Below are positions 1 to 7,404 of a stretch of 58,329 nucleotides of DNA, piece after piece; position 1 is the stretch's first letter; the number at the start of each line of letters is the position of its first letter. This DNA comes from an uncultured Alphaproteobacteria bacterium (GTDB lineage: Bacteria; Pseudomonadota; Alphaproteobacteria; Caulobacterales; Parvularculaceae). The stretch lies in contig CADEDN010000019.1 of assembly GCA_902826095.1 (NCBI GenBank), positions 1-58,329 of the forward strand, written 5' to 3'. The notes beneath the pieces were generated by a model that made no database searches, was not told the DNA's origin, and saw nothing but the letters and a program-made list of their open reading frames with translations. Both the position numbers and the translations under genes were made by a program.

Positions 1-49
1 CTCAACGCCATGATCAGGAGCCAGAAACAATGGGCCTGAAACACAGTTG

Positions 50-182
50 CCGGACGCGATGCAGCGCAAAGCGCTGCTTCGCTGATCCGGGATCTCCGCC
101 GGCCGTCCAGCCGACGCTTTCGCTCGCCGCGACCCCGAGTCCGCAATGCAGCGTCTTACGCTGCATTGCGCAGGGGATGACG
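50..182. repeat. Composite palindromic intergenic repeat
   Basis: Two strong hairpins lie in this gene-free edge. One spans 50-90, bounded by CCGGA/TCCGG and containing the perfect stem GCAGCGC-AAA-GCGCTGC at 61-77. The second is a perfect 12-bp stem with a 3-nt loop (143-154 pairs with 158-169). No T-run follows either stem, so this looks more like a dispersed palindromic repeat than a Rho-independent terminator, although it lies just downstream of the thiolase gene and could end its transcript. I see no supportable gene in 1-219. Confidence 0.55.
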
Positions 183-219
183 CCTTTGATTGGGTAGAGC
201 GCGCTGTTCAACCCCTTGT

Positions 220-1389
220 TTAGACCAACTCCACCGCAAGGCTCGTCGCTTCGCCGCCGCCGATGCAGAGCGAGGCGACGCCGCGTCTGCCGCCGGTCTG
301 TTTGAGCGCGTTGATGAGCGTCACGATAATGCGCGCGCCGGAGGCGCCAATCGGGTGGCCGAGCGCGATCGCGCCGCCGTGGATGTTCACTTTCTCCGCC
401 GGCAATTTCAGCTCGCGCATCGCCGCCATCGGCACGACCGCGAAGGCTTCGTTGATCTCGAAAAGATCGACGTCCTTCGCCGACCACCCCGCGCGGTCGA
501 GCACGCGGCGGATCGAATCGACCGGCGCCGTCGTGAACCATTCCGGCTCCTGACTGTGCGTCGCGTGGGCGACGATGCGGGCGACGGCGTTTGACGCTCT
601 CGACGCGCGCGTGATGACGAGCGCCGCAGCGCCGTCCGAGATCGCGGAGGAGGAGCCCGCGGTCACCGTGCCGTCTTTCTCAAACGCAGCCTTCAGCGAC
701 GGGATTTTCGAGGCGTCGACCGTCGCGGGTTTTTCATCGTCCTTGACGGCGACGGGGCCCTTGCGCGTCTCGACTTCATAGGGCGCGATTTCGGCGGCGA
801 ATTTGCCGGTCTTGATCGCGTCCTGCGCGCGCGTCACTGAGCGCATCGCGAATTCGTCCTGCTCGGCTCTCGAAAACTGCCATTCGCGGGCGCATTTCTC
901 GGCGAAGATCCCCATCGCCGCGTGCTTCGAATAGGGGTCTTCAAGGCCGTCATAGGCCATGTGGTCGAAAATCTGTCCGTGTCCGTATTTTATGCCGGTG
1001 CGTCCGGTCGGCAGGATGTGCGGCGCGTTCGTCATCGCCTCCATGCCGCCGGCGACGACGATTTCGTTGACGCCCGCTGCAATTGAGTCATGCGCGAGCA
1101 TCACCGTCTTCATGCCCGAGCCGCAGACCTTGTTGACGGTGACTGAGCCCGCCGATTTCGGAAGTCCCGCGCCGAGCGCCGCCTGCCGCGCCGGCGCCTG
1201 GCCGAGGCCGGCCGGAAGAACGCAACCCATCAGGACTTCCTGAACGTCGTCCGCCTTGGTTCCGGCGCGCGCCATCGCGGCCTTGATCGCATGAGCGCCG
1301 AGCGCGGTTGCGGGAACGCCCGCGAACGCTCCCTGGAAATTGCCGATGGGGGTTCTCGCCATGCCGGCGATGACGATGGGGTCTTGCAT
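220..1389 (-). CDS. Acetyl-CoA C-acetyltransferase (thiolase)
   Basis: 389-residue thiolase of normal length for the biosynthetic/degradative thiolase family, which condenses two acetyl-CoA or cleaves acetoacetyl-CoA in the cytoplasm. The nucleophile Cys89 lies in NKVCGSGMK. The C-terminal half has the active-site His block NIHGGAIALGHPIGASGAR and the second Cys in CIGGGEA. The start is preceded by GGGAGAAC, a good ribosome site. It is the last gene of a minus-strand run after a TetR regulator and an HMG-CoA reductase, 71 bp downstream of the latter. That pairing suggests acetoacetyl-CoA or mevalonate-type chemistry, but no HMG-CoA synthase is in the window. It could equally serve polyhydroxyalkanoate or fatty-acid metabolism. 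Confidence 0.93.
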   Translation of the reverse strand: MQDPIVIAGMARTPIGNFQGAFAGVPATALGAHAIKAAMARAGTKADDVQEVLMGCVLPAGLGQAPARQAALGAGLPKSAGSVTVNKVCGSGMKTVMLAHDSIAAGVNEIVVAGGMEAMTNAPHILPTGRTGIKYGHGQIFDHMAYDGLEDPYSKHAAMGIFAEKCAREWQFSRAEQDEFAMRSVTRAQDAIKTGKFAAEIAPYEVETRKGPVAVKDDEKPATVDASKIPSLKAAFEKDGTVTAGSSSAISDGAAALVITRASRASNAVARIVAHATHSQEPEWFTTAPVDSIRRVLDRAGWSAKDVDLFEINEAFAVVPMAAMRELKLPAEKVNIHGGAIALGHPIGASGARIIVTLINALKQTGGRRGVASLCIGGGEATSLAVELV

Positions 1390-1460
1390 GTCCGTTCTCC
1401 CGTATCTGCGAATTTGGATCGGTCCCCTTTACTCCTCCGTCGGTCGAATTCAAATGCGCC

Positions 1461-2642
1461 TCATTTCCGGTTCCGGCCATATTGATCATGCGCGGACACC
1501 CAATCCCCCGCGACGACAGCGGCGGCGAGCGAAACTTCGCCGGCAAGGACGGTCGCGGCGCAGATTTCGGCGAACTTCTCGACCTTGCCCGCTCCGTAAC
1601 AGCCGAGCAGCTCAAGGCATTCGCGCTGCGTCGCAAGGCCGGTGCCGCCGCCGTAAGTCGCCACAATGAGCGACGGGATCGTGATTGACCAATAATAGTC
1701 TCCGCCGGGCTTGATCTCGACGAAAGTGATGGCGGCGTGGCTTTCCGCGATGTTGGCGACGTCCTGGCCGGTCGCGATGAAAATAGCGGTGAGGCCGTTC
1801 GCGGAGTGCATGCCGTTGTTGACCGTTCCCGCCAGCATGCCGCCGACATTCGAGACAAGGCGCGCGCGAAAGAGCGTCGCCGCGTCGGTCCCCATGATGT
1901 CGCGAATGAGCCTGTCGGGGATCGTCGCCTCGGCGACCACTCTTGCGCCGCGCGAATGCAGCATGTTCATGTGAGAGTGTTTCTTGTCGGTGTCGGTCGC
2001 GCCGGAAAGCGTGAAGCGGGCGCCGCCCGGATAGTTTTCCGCAATCCACGCGCAGGCGGCGAGTGTCGCCTTGCCGGACATGTTCTGACCCGCGGCGTCG
2101 CCCGTGGTGAGATTGAACCGCAGATAGCGCATCGGCCCGACGCCCCATTGCTGGATATGGCTGAGCTTGCCGACGCTCGTCGTCTTCTCCGCAGCGGTCT
2201 TGATCGCGCTGAGACGCGCGTCGATCCAATCGCCGAAATCGCGCGCCTGACGCGCATCGTCGAAATGGAAAACGGGCGCGCGCTGCATGTAACGCTCGAT
2301 GACGGTCGTCTTGACGCCGTCCGCCTCGCGCAGAAGGCGCATGCCGCGATTATAGCTGGCGACGAGCGTTCCCTCCGTCGTCGCAAGCGGGACGTAAAAA
2401 GCGCCCTTTGCGCGCTCGCCGTCGACAAGGAGCGGCCCCGCAAGCCCGATCGGCACTTGCGCCGCGCCGATGAAATTCTCAATGTTTCCCGGCAGCGTCG
2501 CCGGATCGACGCTGAAGGCGCCGACATGGTTGAGTTTGGCGCCGGTCTTTTCCTCCGCGAAGCGACGGCGCATGTCGGCGGCGGCCTTCGTGTAATCATT
2601 CTCCTTGTCGCGCGGCACGCGCTCCGTCTTTGCGTCTGTCAT
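1461..2642 (-). CDS. Hydroxymethylglutaryl-CoA reductase, class I-like
   Basis: 393 residues, matching the catalytic domain of HMG-CoA reductase, which interconverts HMG-CoA and mevalonate. All four catalytic residues are visible: Glu90 (ATTEGTLVASYNRG), Lys220 (TDTDKK), Asp294 (ATGQDVAN) and a C-terminal His385 (WVSAHDQYGRNRK). The TTEG-type first motif, TGDAAGQNM and the C-terminal His tail resemble class I (eukaryotic/archaeal) enzymes rather than the class II enzyme of Pseudomonas mevalonii. There is no membrane domain. It lies between a TetR regulator (72 bp upstream) and a thiolase, probably as one transcript. Few alphaproteobacteria use the mevalonate route, so direction and purpose are uncertain; transfer is possible, although base composition looks like its neighbours. 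Confidence 0.9.
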   Translation of the reverse strand: MTDAKTERVPRDKENDYTKAAADMRRRFAEEKTGAKLNHVGAFSVDPATLPGNIENFIGAAQVPIGLAGPLLVDGERAKGAFYVPLATTEGTLVASYNRGMRLLREADGVKTTVIERYMQRAPVFHFDDARQARDFGDWIDARLSAIKTAAEKTTSVGKLSHIQQWGVGPMRYLRFNLTTGDAAGQNMSGKATLAACAWIAENYPGGARFTLSGATDTDKKHSHMNMLHSRGARVVAEATIPDRLIRDIMGTDAATLFRARLVSNVGGMLAGTVNNGMHSANGLTAIFIATGQDVANIAESHAAITFVEIKPGGDYYWSITIPSLIVATYGGGTGLATQRECLELLGCYGAGKVEKFAEICAATVLAGEVSLAAAVVAGDWVSAHDQYGRNRK

Positions 2643-2714
2643 GGCGCCATCCCCGAAATCACTTGAGGCTCCGCTATTTTTGCGGCTGCGTCCAGTCGCG
2701 CGGCGCCCGCGGCC

Positions 2715-3335
2715 TCAGCCGCGAAGATAGGCGGTCGCCAGACGGCAGAGCTCTTCCTCGAATTCCGGCGTGTCGAGGATTTTCGCGTTCTCAACGACCG
2801 CCGAACGGATCGCGCCGATGACCGCGCGCGTCAGCACATAAGCGGCCGTCGGCGTCAGCGGCCGGCTGACCATATCGGGGCGCCGGCGCGAGGCCGCGAC
2901 GATGAGATCGCCGACGCGGTCGCGCAGCAAGACGCCGCTATCGTCGCGGTCCGCCGACAGCGCGGCCATCATCGCGACGAGTTTTCGCCGCTTGCGCCGC
3001 GGCCGGAAGGCGGCGACCAGCGTCGCGATGACGGCGCGCACGACCTCCTCGCCGGACTGCGGGTTGATGTCCGCAATTCTCGCCGCAACTTCGGCGGCGA
3101 TCAGTTCACGCTCGCGTCGGATGAGCGCGAGCAGGATCGCGTCCTTGTTCGGGAAATATTGATAGATCGAGCCGATCGATACGCCGGCGCGCGCGGCGAT
3201 TTTCGCGGTCGTCAGCGCCTCCTCCCCGTCCTTGCGCAAAACCTGAGCGGCGGCTTCGATAATCGCGTCGATGGTCGCGGCGGCGCGCGGCTGCGTCGGA
3301 ATTTTCCTCATTCTTACAACAGGTTGGGATGTCAT
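2715..3335 (-). CDS. TetR/AcrR family transcriptional regulator
   Basis: 206 residues from the ATG at 3335 (MTSQPVVRMRK). A longer reading upstream would run into the divergent hydroxylase gene, so the shorter start is preferred. Residues about 20-65 form the TetR helix-turn-helix (TTAKIAARAGVSIGSIYQYF, then PNKDAIL). The C-terminal helical ligand domain has no diagnostic residues I can read. It heads the minus-strand run that continues into HMG-CoA reductase and thiolase, and is divergent from the sterol-desaturase gene, so it plausibly controls both directions from the 88-bp intergenic region. The ligand is unknown; an acyl-CoA or lipid is a reasonable guess from context only. Confidence 0.88.
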   Translation of the reverse strand: MTSQPVVRMRKIPTQPRAAATIDAIIEAAAQVLRKDGEEALTTAKIAARAGVSIGSIYQYFPNKDAILLALIRRERELIAAEVAARIADINPQSGEEVVRAVIATLVAAFRPRRKRRKLVAMMAALSADRDDSGVLLRDRVGDLIVAASRRRPDMVSRPLTPTAAYVLTRAVIGAIRSAVVENAKILDTPEFEEELCRLATAYLRG

Positions 3336-3366
3336 GGGCGAGCCTTCCGCCAGCCGCGCGAATGCG

Positions 3367-3379
3367 AGTTTCAAAAACT
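3367..3379. promoter_or_regulatory. Candidate TetR operator (inverted repeat)
   Basis: AGTTT-CAA-AAACT is a perfect 5-bp inverted repeat with a 3-nt spacer, sitting between the divergent TetR and hydroxylase genes. It is short for a TetR operator, so this is a tentative call. Confidence 0.25.
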
Positions 3380-3423
3380 GAGGAACCCTCACATATTGGG
3401 CGAGCAACGTAAAGCGAGGCGAC

Positions 3424-4347
3424 ATGGGCATCAACGGACCGCTTTTCTATTATTTCCTCCCGGTATTCGTCGTCATGATCGCCGCGGAAATCTGGGTCGG
3501 CAAGAAACGCGGACTGACGCTCTACACAAAGGGCGAGACGATTGCGTCGATATCGATCGGCGCCGTGCAGCGGCTGATCGGCCTCGTGAAGCTGAGCGTC
3601 ACCGGCTATCTCGGAATCGTTCTTTATGACAATCGCATCTTCACGATGCCGATGGACGGATGGGTCGGCTGGCTGACGCTTTTCGTGCTGCTTGAGTTCA
3701 CCTATTACTGGTATCACCGGCTCAGCCACGAGGTGCGCTGGTTCTGGGCGACGCATGCGGTTCATCACTCGATCGAGGAGATGAACATTCTCGGCTCTTA
3801 CCGGCTCGGCTGGACGTCGAAACTGTCGATGGCGTACCTCACGCACCTGCCGCTGATGTGGATCGGCTTTTCGCCGGCGGCGGTCGCGACGATGCTCGCG
3901 CTCAATCTCTTCTATCAGTCATGGCTGCACACCAATCTCATCGGCAGGCTCGGCGTCCTTGAAGGGATCTTGAACACGCCCTCCGCGCACCGCGTCCATC
4001 ATGCGAAAAACGCCGATTATCTCGACCGCAATCACGGCGGCGTCACCATGATCTTCGACCGCCTTTTCGGCACCTATGTCGAGGAACGCGACGAAGAGCC
4101 GGTTCAATACGGGCTGGTGAAACCGATCGGCTCGACCAATCCGGTGACGATCGCGTTTCACGAATGGGCGCGCATGATCGACGATTTGAAGGCGCGCCAT
4201 CCGCGGCACTGGCCCGCGACGCTGTTCGGCCCGCCGGGCTGGGCGCCGGGCGGCGCAGGCGTGACGAGCAAGACATTGCGCGCGCAATATCGCTTCCGGC
4301 GGGGCGGGAAAGCGCCTGGCGACCCGGCCGCGGTTCCCGCGGAATAG
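3424..4347 (+). CDS. Sterol desaturase / fatty acid hydroxylase family protein
   Basis: 307-residue integral membrane di-iron oxygenase. Several hydrophobic segments flank the characteristic histidine clusters: HRLSH and HAVHH within the block around residues 98-120, and HRVHH near residue 185. These ligate two irons in enzymes that hydroxylate or desaturate sterols, fatty acids, carotenoids and alkylglycerols. The substrate cannot be read from sequence. The ATG follows GCGAGGCG. It is transcribed away from the TetR/HMG-CoA reductase/thiolase unit, which makes an isoprenoid or lipid substrate attractive but unproven. The C-terminal 60 residues are Pro/Gly/Ala-rich and probably disordered. Confidence 0.9.
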   Translation: MGINGPLFYYFLPVFVVMIAAEIWVGKKRGLTLYTKGETIASISIGAVQRLIGLVKLSVTGYLGIVLYDNRIFTMPMDGWVGWLTLFVLLEFTYYWYHRLSHEVRWFWATHAVHHSIEEMNILGSYRLGWTSKLSMAYLTHLPLMWIGFSPAAVATMLALNLFYQSWLHTNLIGRLGVLEGILNTPSAHRVHHAKNADYLDRNHGGVTMIFDRLFGTYVEERDEEPVQYGLVKPIGSTNPVTIAFHEWARMIDDLKARHPRHWPATLFGPPGWAPGGAGVTSKTLRAQYRFRRGGKAPGDPAAVPAE

Positions 4348-4416
4348 ACATTGGGCGCGTCGCAGGCCGAAGGTGCGGCGCACCGGAAAAACGCTCTGCG
4401 CTGTCGGGACGCGGAC

Positions 4417-5625
4417 CTATGATCCTGGCTCGATGTTGACGAGATAGGCGACGGTTCTTGCGAGATTGCGCGCAATGAGATGCGCCCGATCGATAATAAG
4501 CTGCTCTTCCGCGGGGCAGGTCAACTCGCCAACTTCGACGATGCCTTCAAAGTGAGACGACTCGATATGCTTGAAGGCGTAGTATTTGCTGAGATTTTCC
4601 GTGAAATTGTCGCGCATGAATTCGTCGGGCGATTTTCCCAGGGAGACGGCGATCGCATGCCCAAATGCGTGGCTTGCAAAACGAAGCGCCCCGTCGCCGT
4701 AACCAAGGCTTGAATCGGTCGAGCACGGCACGTCCGAGCCGTCAAAGTGCACCGTGAGAAAGACCTTTGATTTCATCGGGCGCCTGTAGTCGTCGGCGGG
4801 AATTACGAGAACGCTGTGTCCTTCCTCGATCAGGCGGCGCGCCATGCGCGCGACGATCTGCGACGCCATCGCCCGCTCCGTCGTTTGGGCGCCCGTCGCG
4901 CCGGTCCTGTTGGCGGTCCGCAGATAATGCCCCGGTTGAAGGACAATGTCATACTCGCTGTCTTTGACGCCGAGGCCGTAATTCGGCATTTCCTCTTGCT
5001 GAAGGATGTCGGTCGGCAGTCGATCCTCCGTCTGCGGCGCAGGCGCCGCCAGGGCGAACCCGGCCGGTCGCCGCTCGCCGGTCGCCTCGACATTGGCCCG
5101 CCGATTCATGGGCTGGCGAGTCCCGTCCGCGGTTGAAACGAGAAGTTCCGCTTCGCCGACGGCTGAGACCGAGACTTTGGCTGATTGAAATCCAAGTTTC
5201 AGGACCTCCTGGCGAGCCGCTTCCGCGCGCCGTTCGGAAAGCGCCTGATTGCGGGCCGCGTTTCCGCTCGTATCGGTCGCCGCCTCAATCGAAATGGCGA
5301 GATTGGCGCAGTTGCGATCGATAGCCCCAAGGCTTTTCGCCAGTTCGGCCTGCGCCTCTTCGGCGACTTCGGCCGAATCTAGGTCAAAGAAAATGACCGC
5401 CTGCGCCGCGCACGGCTCAAACTCGAAATCGCCTTCCTGATACTCAAATGCGACGCCCGCCGCATCAATCGCGCGCGCAGCCTCCTCGTCATACCCGACA
5501 GGCGCCGCCTTTGATTTCTTGCGGCTTGAGTCGGCGGCCTCGGCGGAAAACGTGACAGCCAATGTCGACGCCAGCGCCGCAATCACAAACCGTCCGCGTA
5601 AAGCGGAACGATGCCGAATTGTCAT
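4417..5625 (-). CDS. Secreted OmpA-like / N-acetylmuramoyl-L-alanine amidase fusion
   Basis: 402 residues from the ATG at 5625, preceded by CGGGAGGGTG. Residues 1-31 are a signal peptide ending SAEAA. Residues about 70-182 are an OmpA-like peptidoglycan-binding domain: FFDLDSAEV, TDTSGNAARNQALSERRAEA and NRRANVE, including the Asp and Arg that grip diaminopimelate. After a linker, residues about 226-396 match Amidase_3: zinc ligands His233 (LQPGHYLR), Glu250 (TTERA) and His293 (LTVHFDG), with catalytic Glu364 in IVEVGELT. Both domains look intact, so the protein should bind and cut the peptide side chain from peptidoglycan in the periplasm. This order of domains is unusual to me; most such amidases use AMIN, SPOR or LysM domains. 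It is 94 bp downstream of the amino-acid dehydrogenase gene on the same strand. Confidence 0.85.
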   Translation of the reverse strand: MTIRHRSALRGRFVIAALASTLAVTFSAEAADSSRKKSKAAPVGYDEEAARAIDAAGVAFEYQEGDFEFEPCAAQAVIFFDLDSAEVAEEAQAELAKSLGAIDRNCANLAISIEAATDTSGNAARNQALSERRAEAARQEVLKLGFQSAKVSVSAVGEAELLVSTADGTRQPMNRRANVEATGERRPAGFALAAPAPQTEDRLPTDILQQEEMPNYGLGVKDSEYDIVLQPGHYLRTANRTGATGAQTTERAMASQIVARMARRLIEEGHSVLVIPADDYRRPMKSKVFLTVHFDGSDVPCSTDSSLGYGDGALRFASHAFGHAIAVSLGKSPDEFMRDNFTENLSKYYAFKHIESSHFEGIVEVGELTCPAEEQLIIDRAHLIARNLARTVAYLVNIEPGS

Positions 5626-5719
5626 GTGAACACCCTCCCGTGAACGACCGAAATCGTCGCGGCGACGTTTGCACGTCAATCCGTCGCGCACAAGCGTCGG
5701 CGGCGGTCTCAAACTGCGT

Positions 5720-6769
5720 CTACGCCGCCTTTTTCGCTTTCGCGATCACCTCAAGCGCCATCTCGTCGGCGATTTCGCCGGTCGGCCGCCGGTCGCGCGC
5801 GGAGCGCTCGAATATCTCCTCAAGGCGCGGCCCGATCGCGTCGATGCGGCGCGTCAGTTCCGCGGGCGACCACTGGCCGAGAATTTCGAGCCCGACGGAA
5901 ATGACGCCGGCGGCGTTGATGACATAGTCCGGCGCATAAAGAACGCCGCGATCGAACAGCGCCTGGTCCATGTCGGGCGTCGCGAGCTGGTTGTTGGCGG
6001 CGCCGGCGACAACCTTGGCCTTCAGGCGACTGACGGAGTCCCTGCTGATCGAGCCGCCGAGCGCGCAAGGCGAAAAGACGTCGACATCGGCCGCAATGCA
6101 ATCCTCCGGCGAGACGGCGACGGCGTCAAACCGCTTCACCGCATCCCTGACCGCCGTCTCGTTGACGTCGGCGACGACAAGTCTGGCGCCCGCCTCATGC
6201 AGCAGCTCGGCGAGCGCAATCCCGACGGCGCCGACGCCCAATATGCCGACGCGGACGCCCTTTATCTCATCGCGGCCGAGCTTTGCCTTCGCCGCTGCTT
6301 CGATCCCGCGCCAGACGCCGCGCGCCGTGAACGGCGAGGGATTGCCGCCGACGCCCTGATGCGCGATGCCGGCGACATATTTCGTCACGCTACGGACTAT
6401 TTCCATGTCATGTTCAGAGACGCCGGAATCTTCCGCCGTGTAATAGAGCCCGCCGAGGCTGTCGACCGCCCGGCCGAAAGCGCGCATCATCTCCGGCGTC
6501 TTTTCCGTCTTCGGATCGGCGATGATCACCGCCTTGCCGCCGCCGAACGGAATGCCGCCGAGCGCATTCTTGTAGGTCATGCCGCGCGACAGGCGCTTCA
6601 CATCATCAAGCGCCGCGTCGAATGTCGGGTATTTCCTGACCCTGCAGCCGCCGCAGGCCGGGCCGAGACTGGCGTCATGAACCGCGATGATCGCCGCAAG
6701 CCCGCTCGGCGCGTCAGCAACGCGCACGACCTTGCGCCAGCCGTCAATCGCAAGTTCGGTGATGTCCAT
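5720..6769 (-). CDS. Leu/Val/Phe dehydrogenase (Glu/Leu/Phe/Val dehydrogenase family)
   Basis: 349 residues, the length of leucine and phenylalanine dehydrogenases rather than the longer glutamate enzymes. It reversibly deaminates a branched-chain or aromatic L-amino acid with NAD. The N-terminal catalytic domain has the substrate loop ACGGCRV and the two active-site lysines in MTYKNALGGIPFGGGKAV. The Rossmann domain starts at VGILGVGAVGIALAEL. The start is preceded by AGGGAGGAC. It is divergent from an Lrp-family regulator, a common arrangement for amino-acid catabolic genes, and the valine-pathway enzymes mmsA and 3-hydroxyisobutyryl-CoA hydrolase are elsewhere in the window. I favour branched-chain substrates, but phenylalanine is not excluded. 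Confidence 0.9.
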   Translation of the reverse strand: MDITELAIDGWRKVVRVADAPSGLAAIIAVHDASLGPACGGCRVRKYPTFDAALDDVKRLSRGMTYKNALGGIPFGGGKAVIIADPKTEKTPEMMRAFGRAVDSLGGLYYTAEDSGVSEHDMEIVRSVTKYVAGIAHQGVGGNPSPFTARGVWRGIEAAAKAKLGRDEIKGVRVGILGVGAVGIALAELLHEAGARLVVADVNETAVRDAVKRFDAVAVSPEDCIAADVDVFSPCALGGSISRDSVSRLKAKVVAGAANNQLATPDMDQALFDRGVLYAPDYVINAAGVISVGLEILGQWSPAELTRRIDAIGPRLEEIFERSARDRRPTGEIADEMALEVIAKAKKAA

Positions 6770-6854
6770 GTCCGGGTCCTCCCTGAGGCTGTTGCGCGGC
6801 GCGACCCTATGCCGATCGGCGAAGCGGTTTTCTCCAAATCGCGGCAGGATCCGC

Positions 6855-6883
6855 TTGACACTTAGCAGATGCTGCTAAATAAG
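6855..6883 (+). promoter_or_regulatory. Promoter with Lrp-type palindromic operator
   Basis: TTGACA at 6855-6860 is a perfect -35 box. A perfect 7-bp inverted repeat TTAGCAG-ATG-CTGCTAA occupies 6862-6878, and an AT-rich AAATAA lies 17 bp after the -35. A regulator bound here would cover the promoter core. It lies in the intergenic region between the Lrp gene and the divergent amino-acid dehydrogenase, so autoregulation plus control of the dehydrogenase is likely. Confidence 0.55.
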
Positions 6884-6927
6884 CAGCGCTTTCTGGCGCG
6901 ACGCTGATGAACAGGACGCGGCAATCC

Positions 6928-7404
6928 ATGAAGCTCGATCAAATCGACCACAATATCCTGCGGCACCTTCAGGAAGACGCACGGATGACCAACGCCGACC
7001 TCGCCGAAAAGGTCGGGCTCTCGCCGACCCCTTGCCTCAGGCGCCTCAGACGTCTTGAAACCGACGGGATCATCAAGGGCTACCACGCGGAGCTTAACCG
7101 CGAAGCGCTTGGCGTCAATGTCACCGTCATCATTCTGGTGAAACTCGAACGCGAGGACGATTCGACCCTGCGGGAATTCGAGGCGCAGATCAAAAAGCGC
7201 CCCGAAGTGATGGAATGCTACCTCGTCACCGGGAAGTTCGATTATTTCATCCGCGTGATGATCCCGAGCCTCTCCGCCTATGAAGTGTTCCTGTCGGAGA
7301 CGATCCTCCGCATGCCGAAGGTTGCGACGGTCGAGTCGAGCTTCACCTTGCGTGAAGTCGAACGCAAAGTGGTGATGCCGCTGCCGCCGCTGAACGGCCG
7401 CTGA
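6928..7404 (+). CDS. Lrp/AsnC family transcriptional regulator
   Basis: 158 residues from the ATG at 6928 (MKLDQIDHNILRHL), chosen over an ATG 21 bp upstream because family members begin like this and AGGAC precedes it. Residues 1-60 are the AsnC winged helix (DARMTNADLAEKVGLSPTPC, then LRRLRRLE). Residues about 65-150 are the RAM/AsnC ligand-binding domain (VIILVKLEREDDSTLREFE, then VTGKFDYFIRV). It is divergent from the amino-acid dehydrogenase and probably senses a branched-chain or aromatic amino acid. Its stop abuts the stop of the convergent next gene. Confidence 0.92.
   Translation: MKLDQIDHNILRHLQEDARMTNADLAEKVGLSPTPCLRRLRRLETDGIIKGYHAELNREALGVNVTVIILVKLEREDDSTLREFEAQIKKRPEVMECYLVTGKFDYFIRVMIPSLSAYEVFLSETILRMPKVATVESSFTLREVERKVVMPLPPLNGR

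Noticed and set aside
143-169. Perfect hairpin as a Rho-independent terminator
   Set aside because: No T-run follows, and a second similar hairpin nearby suggests a repeat element.
5669-6865. 398-codon plus-strand frame opposite the amino-acid dehydrogenase
   Set aside because: Antisense to a clear enzyme; no domain.
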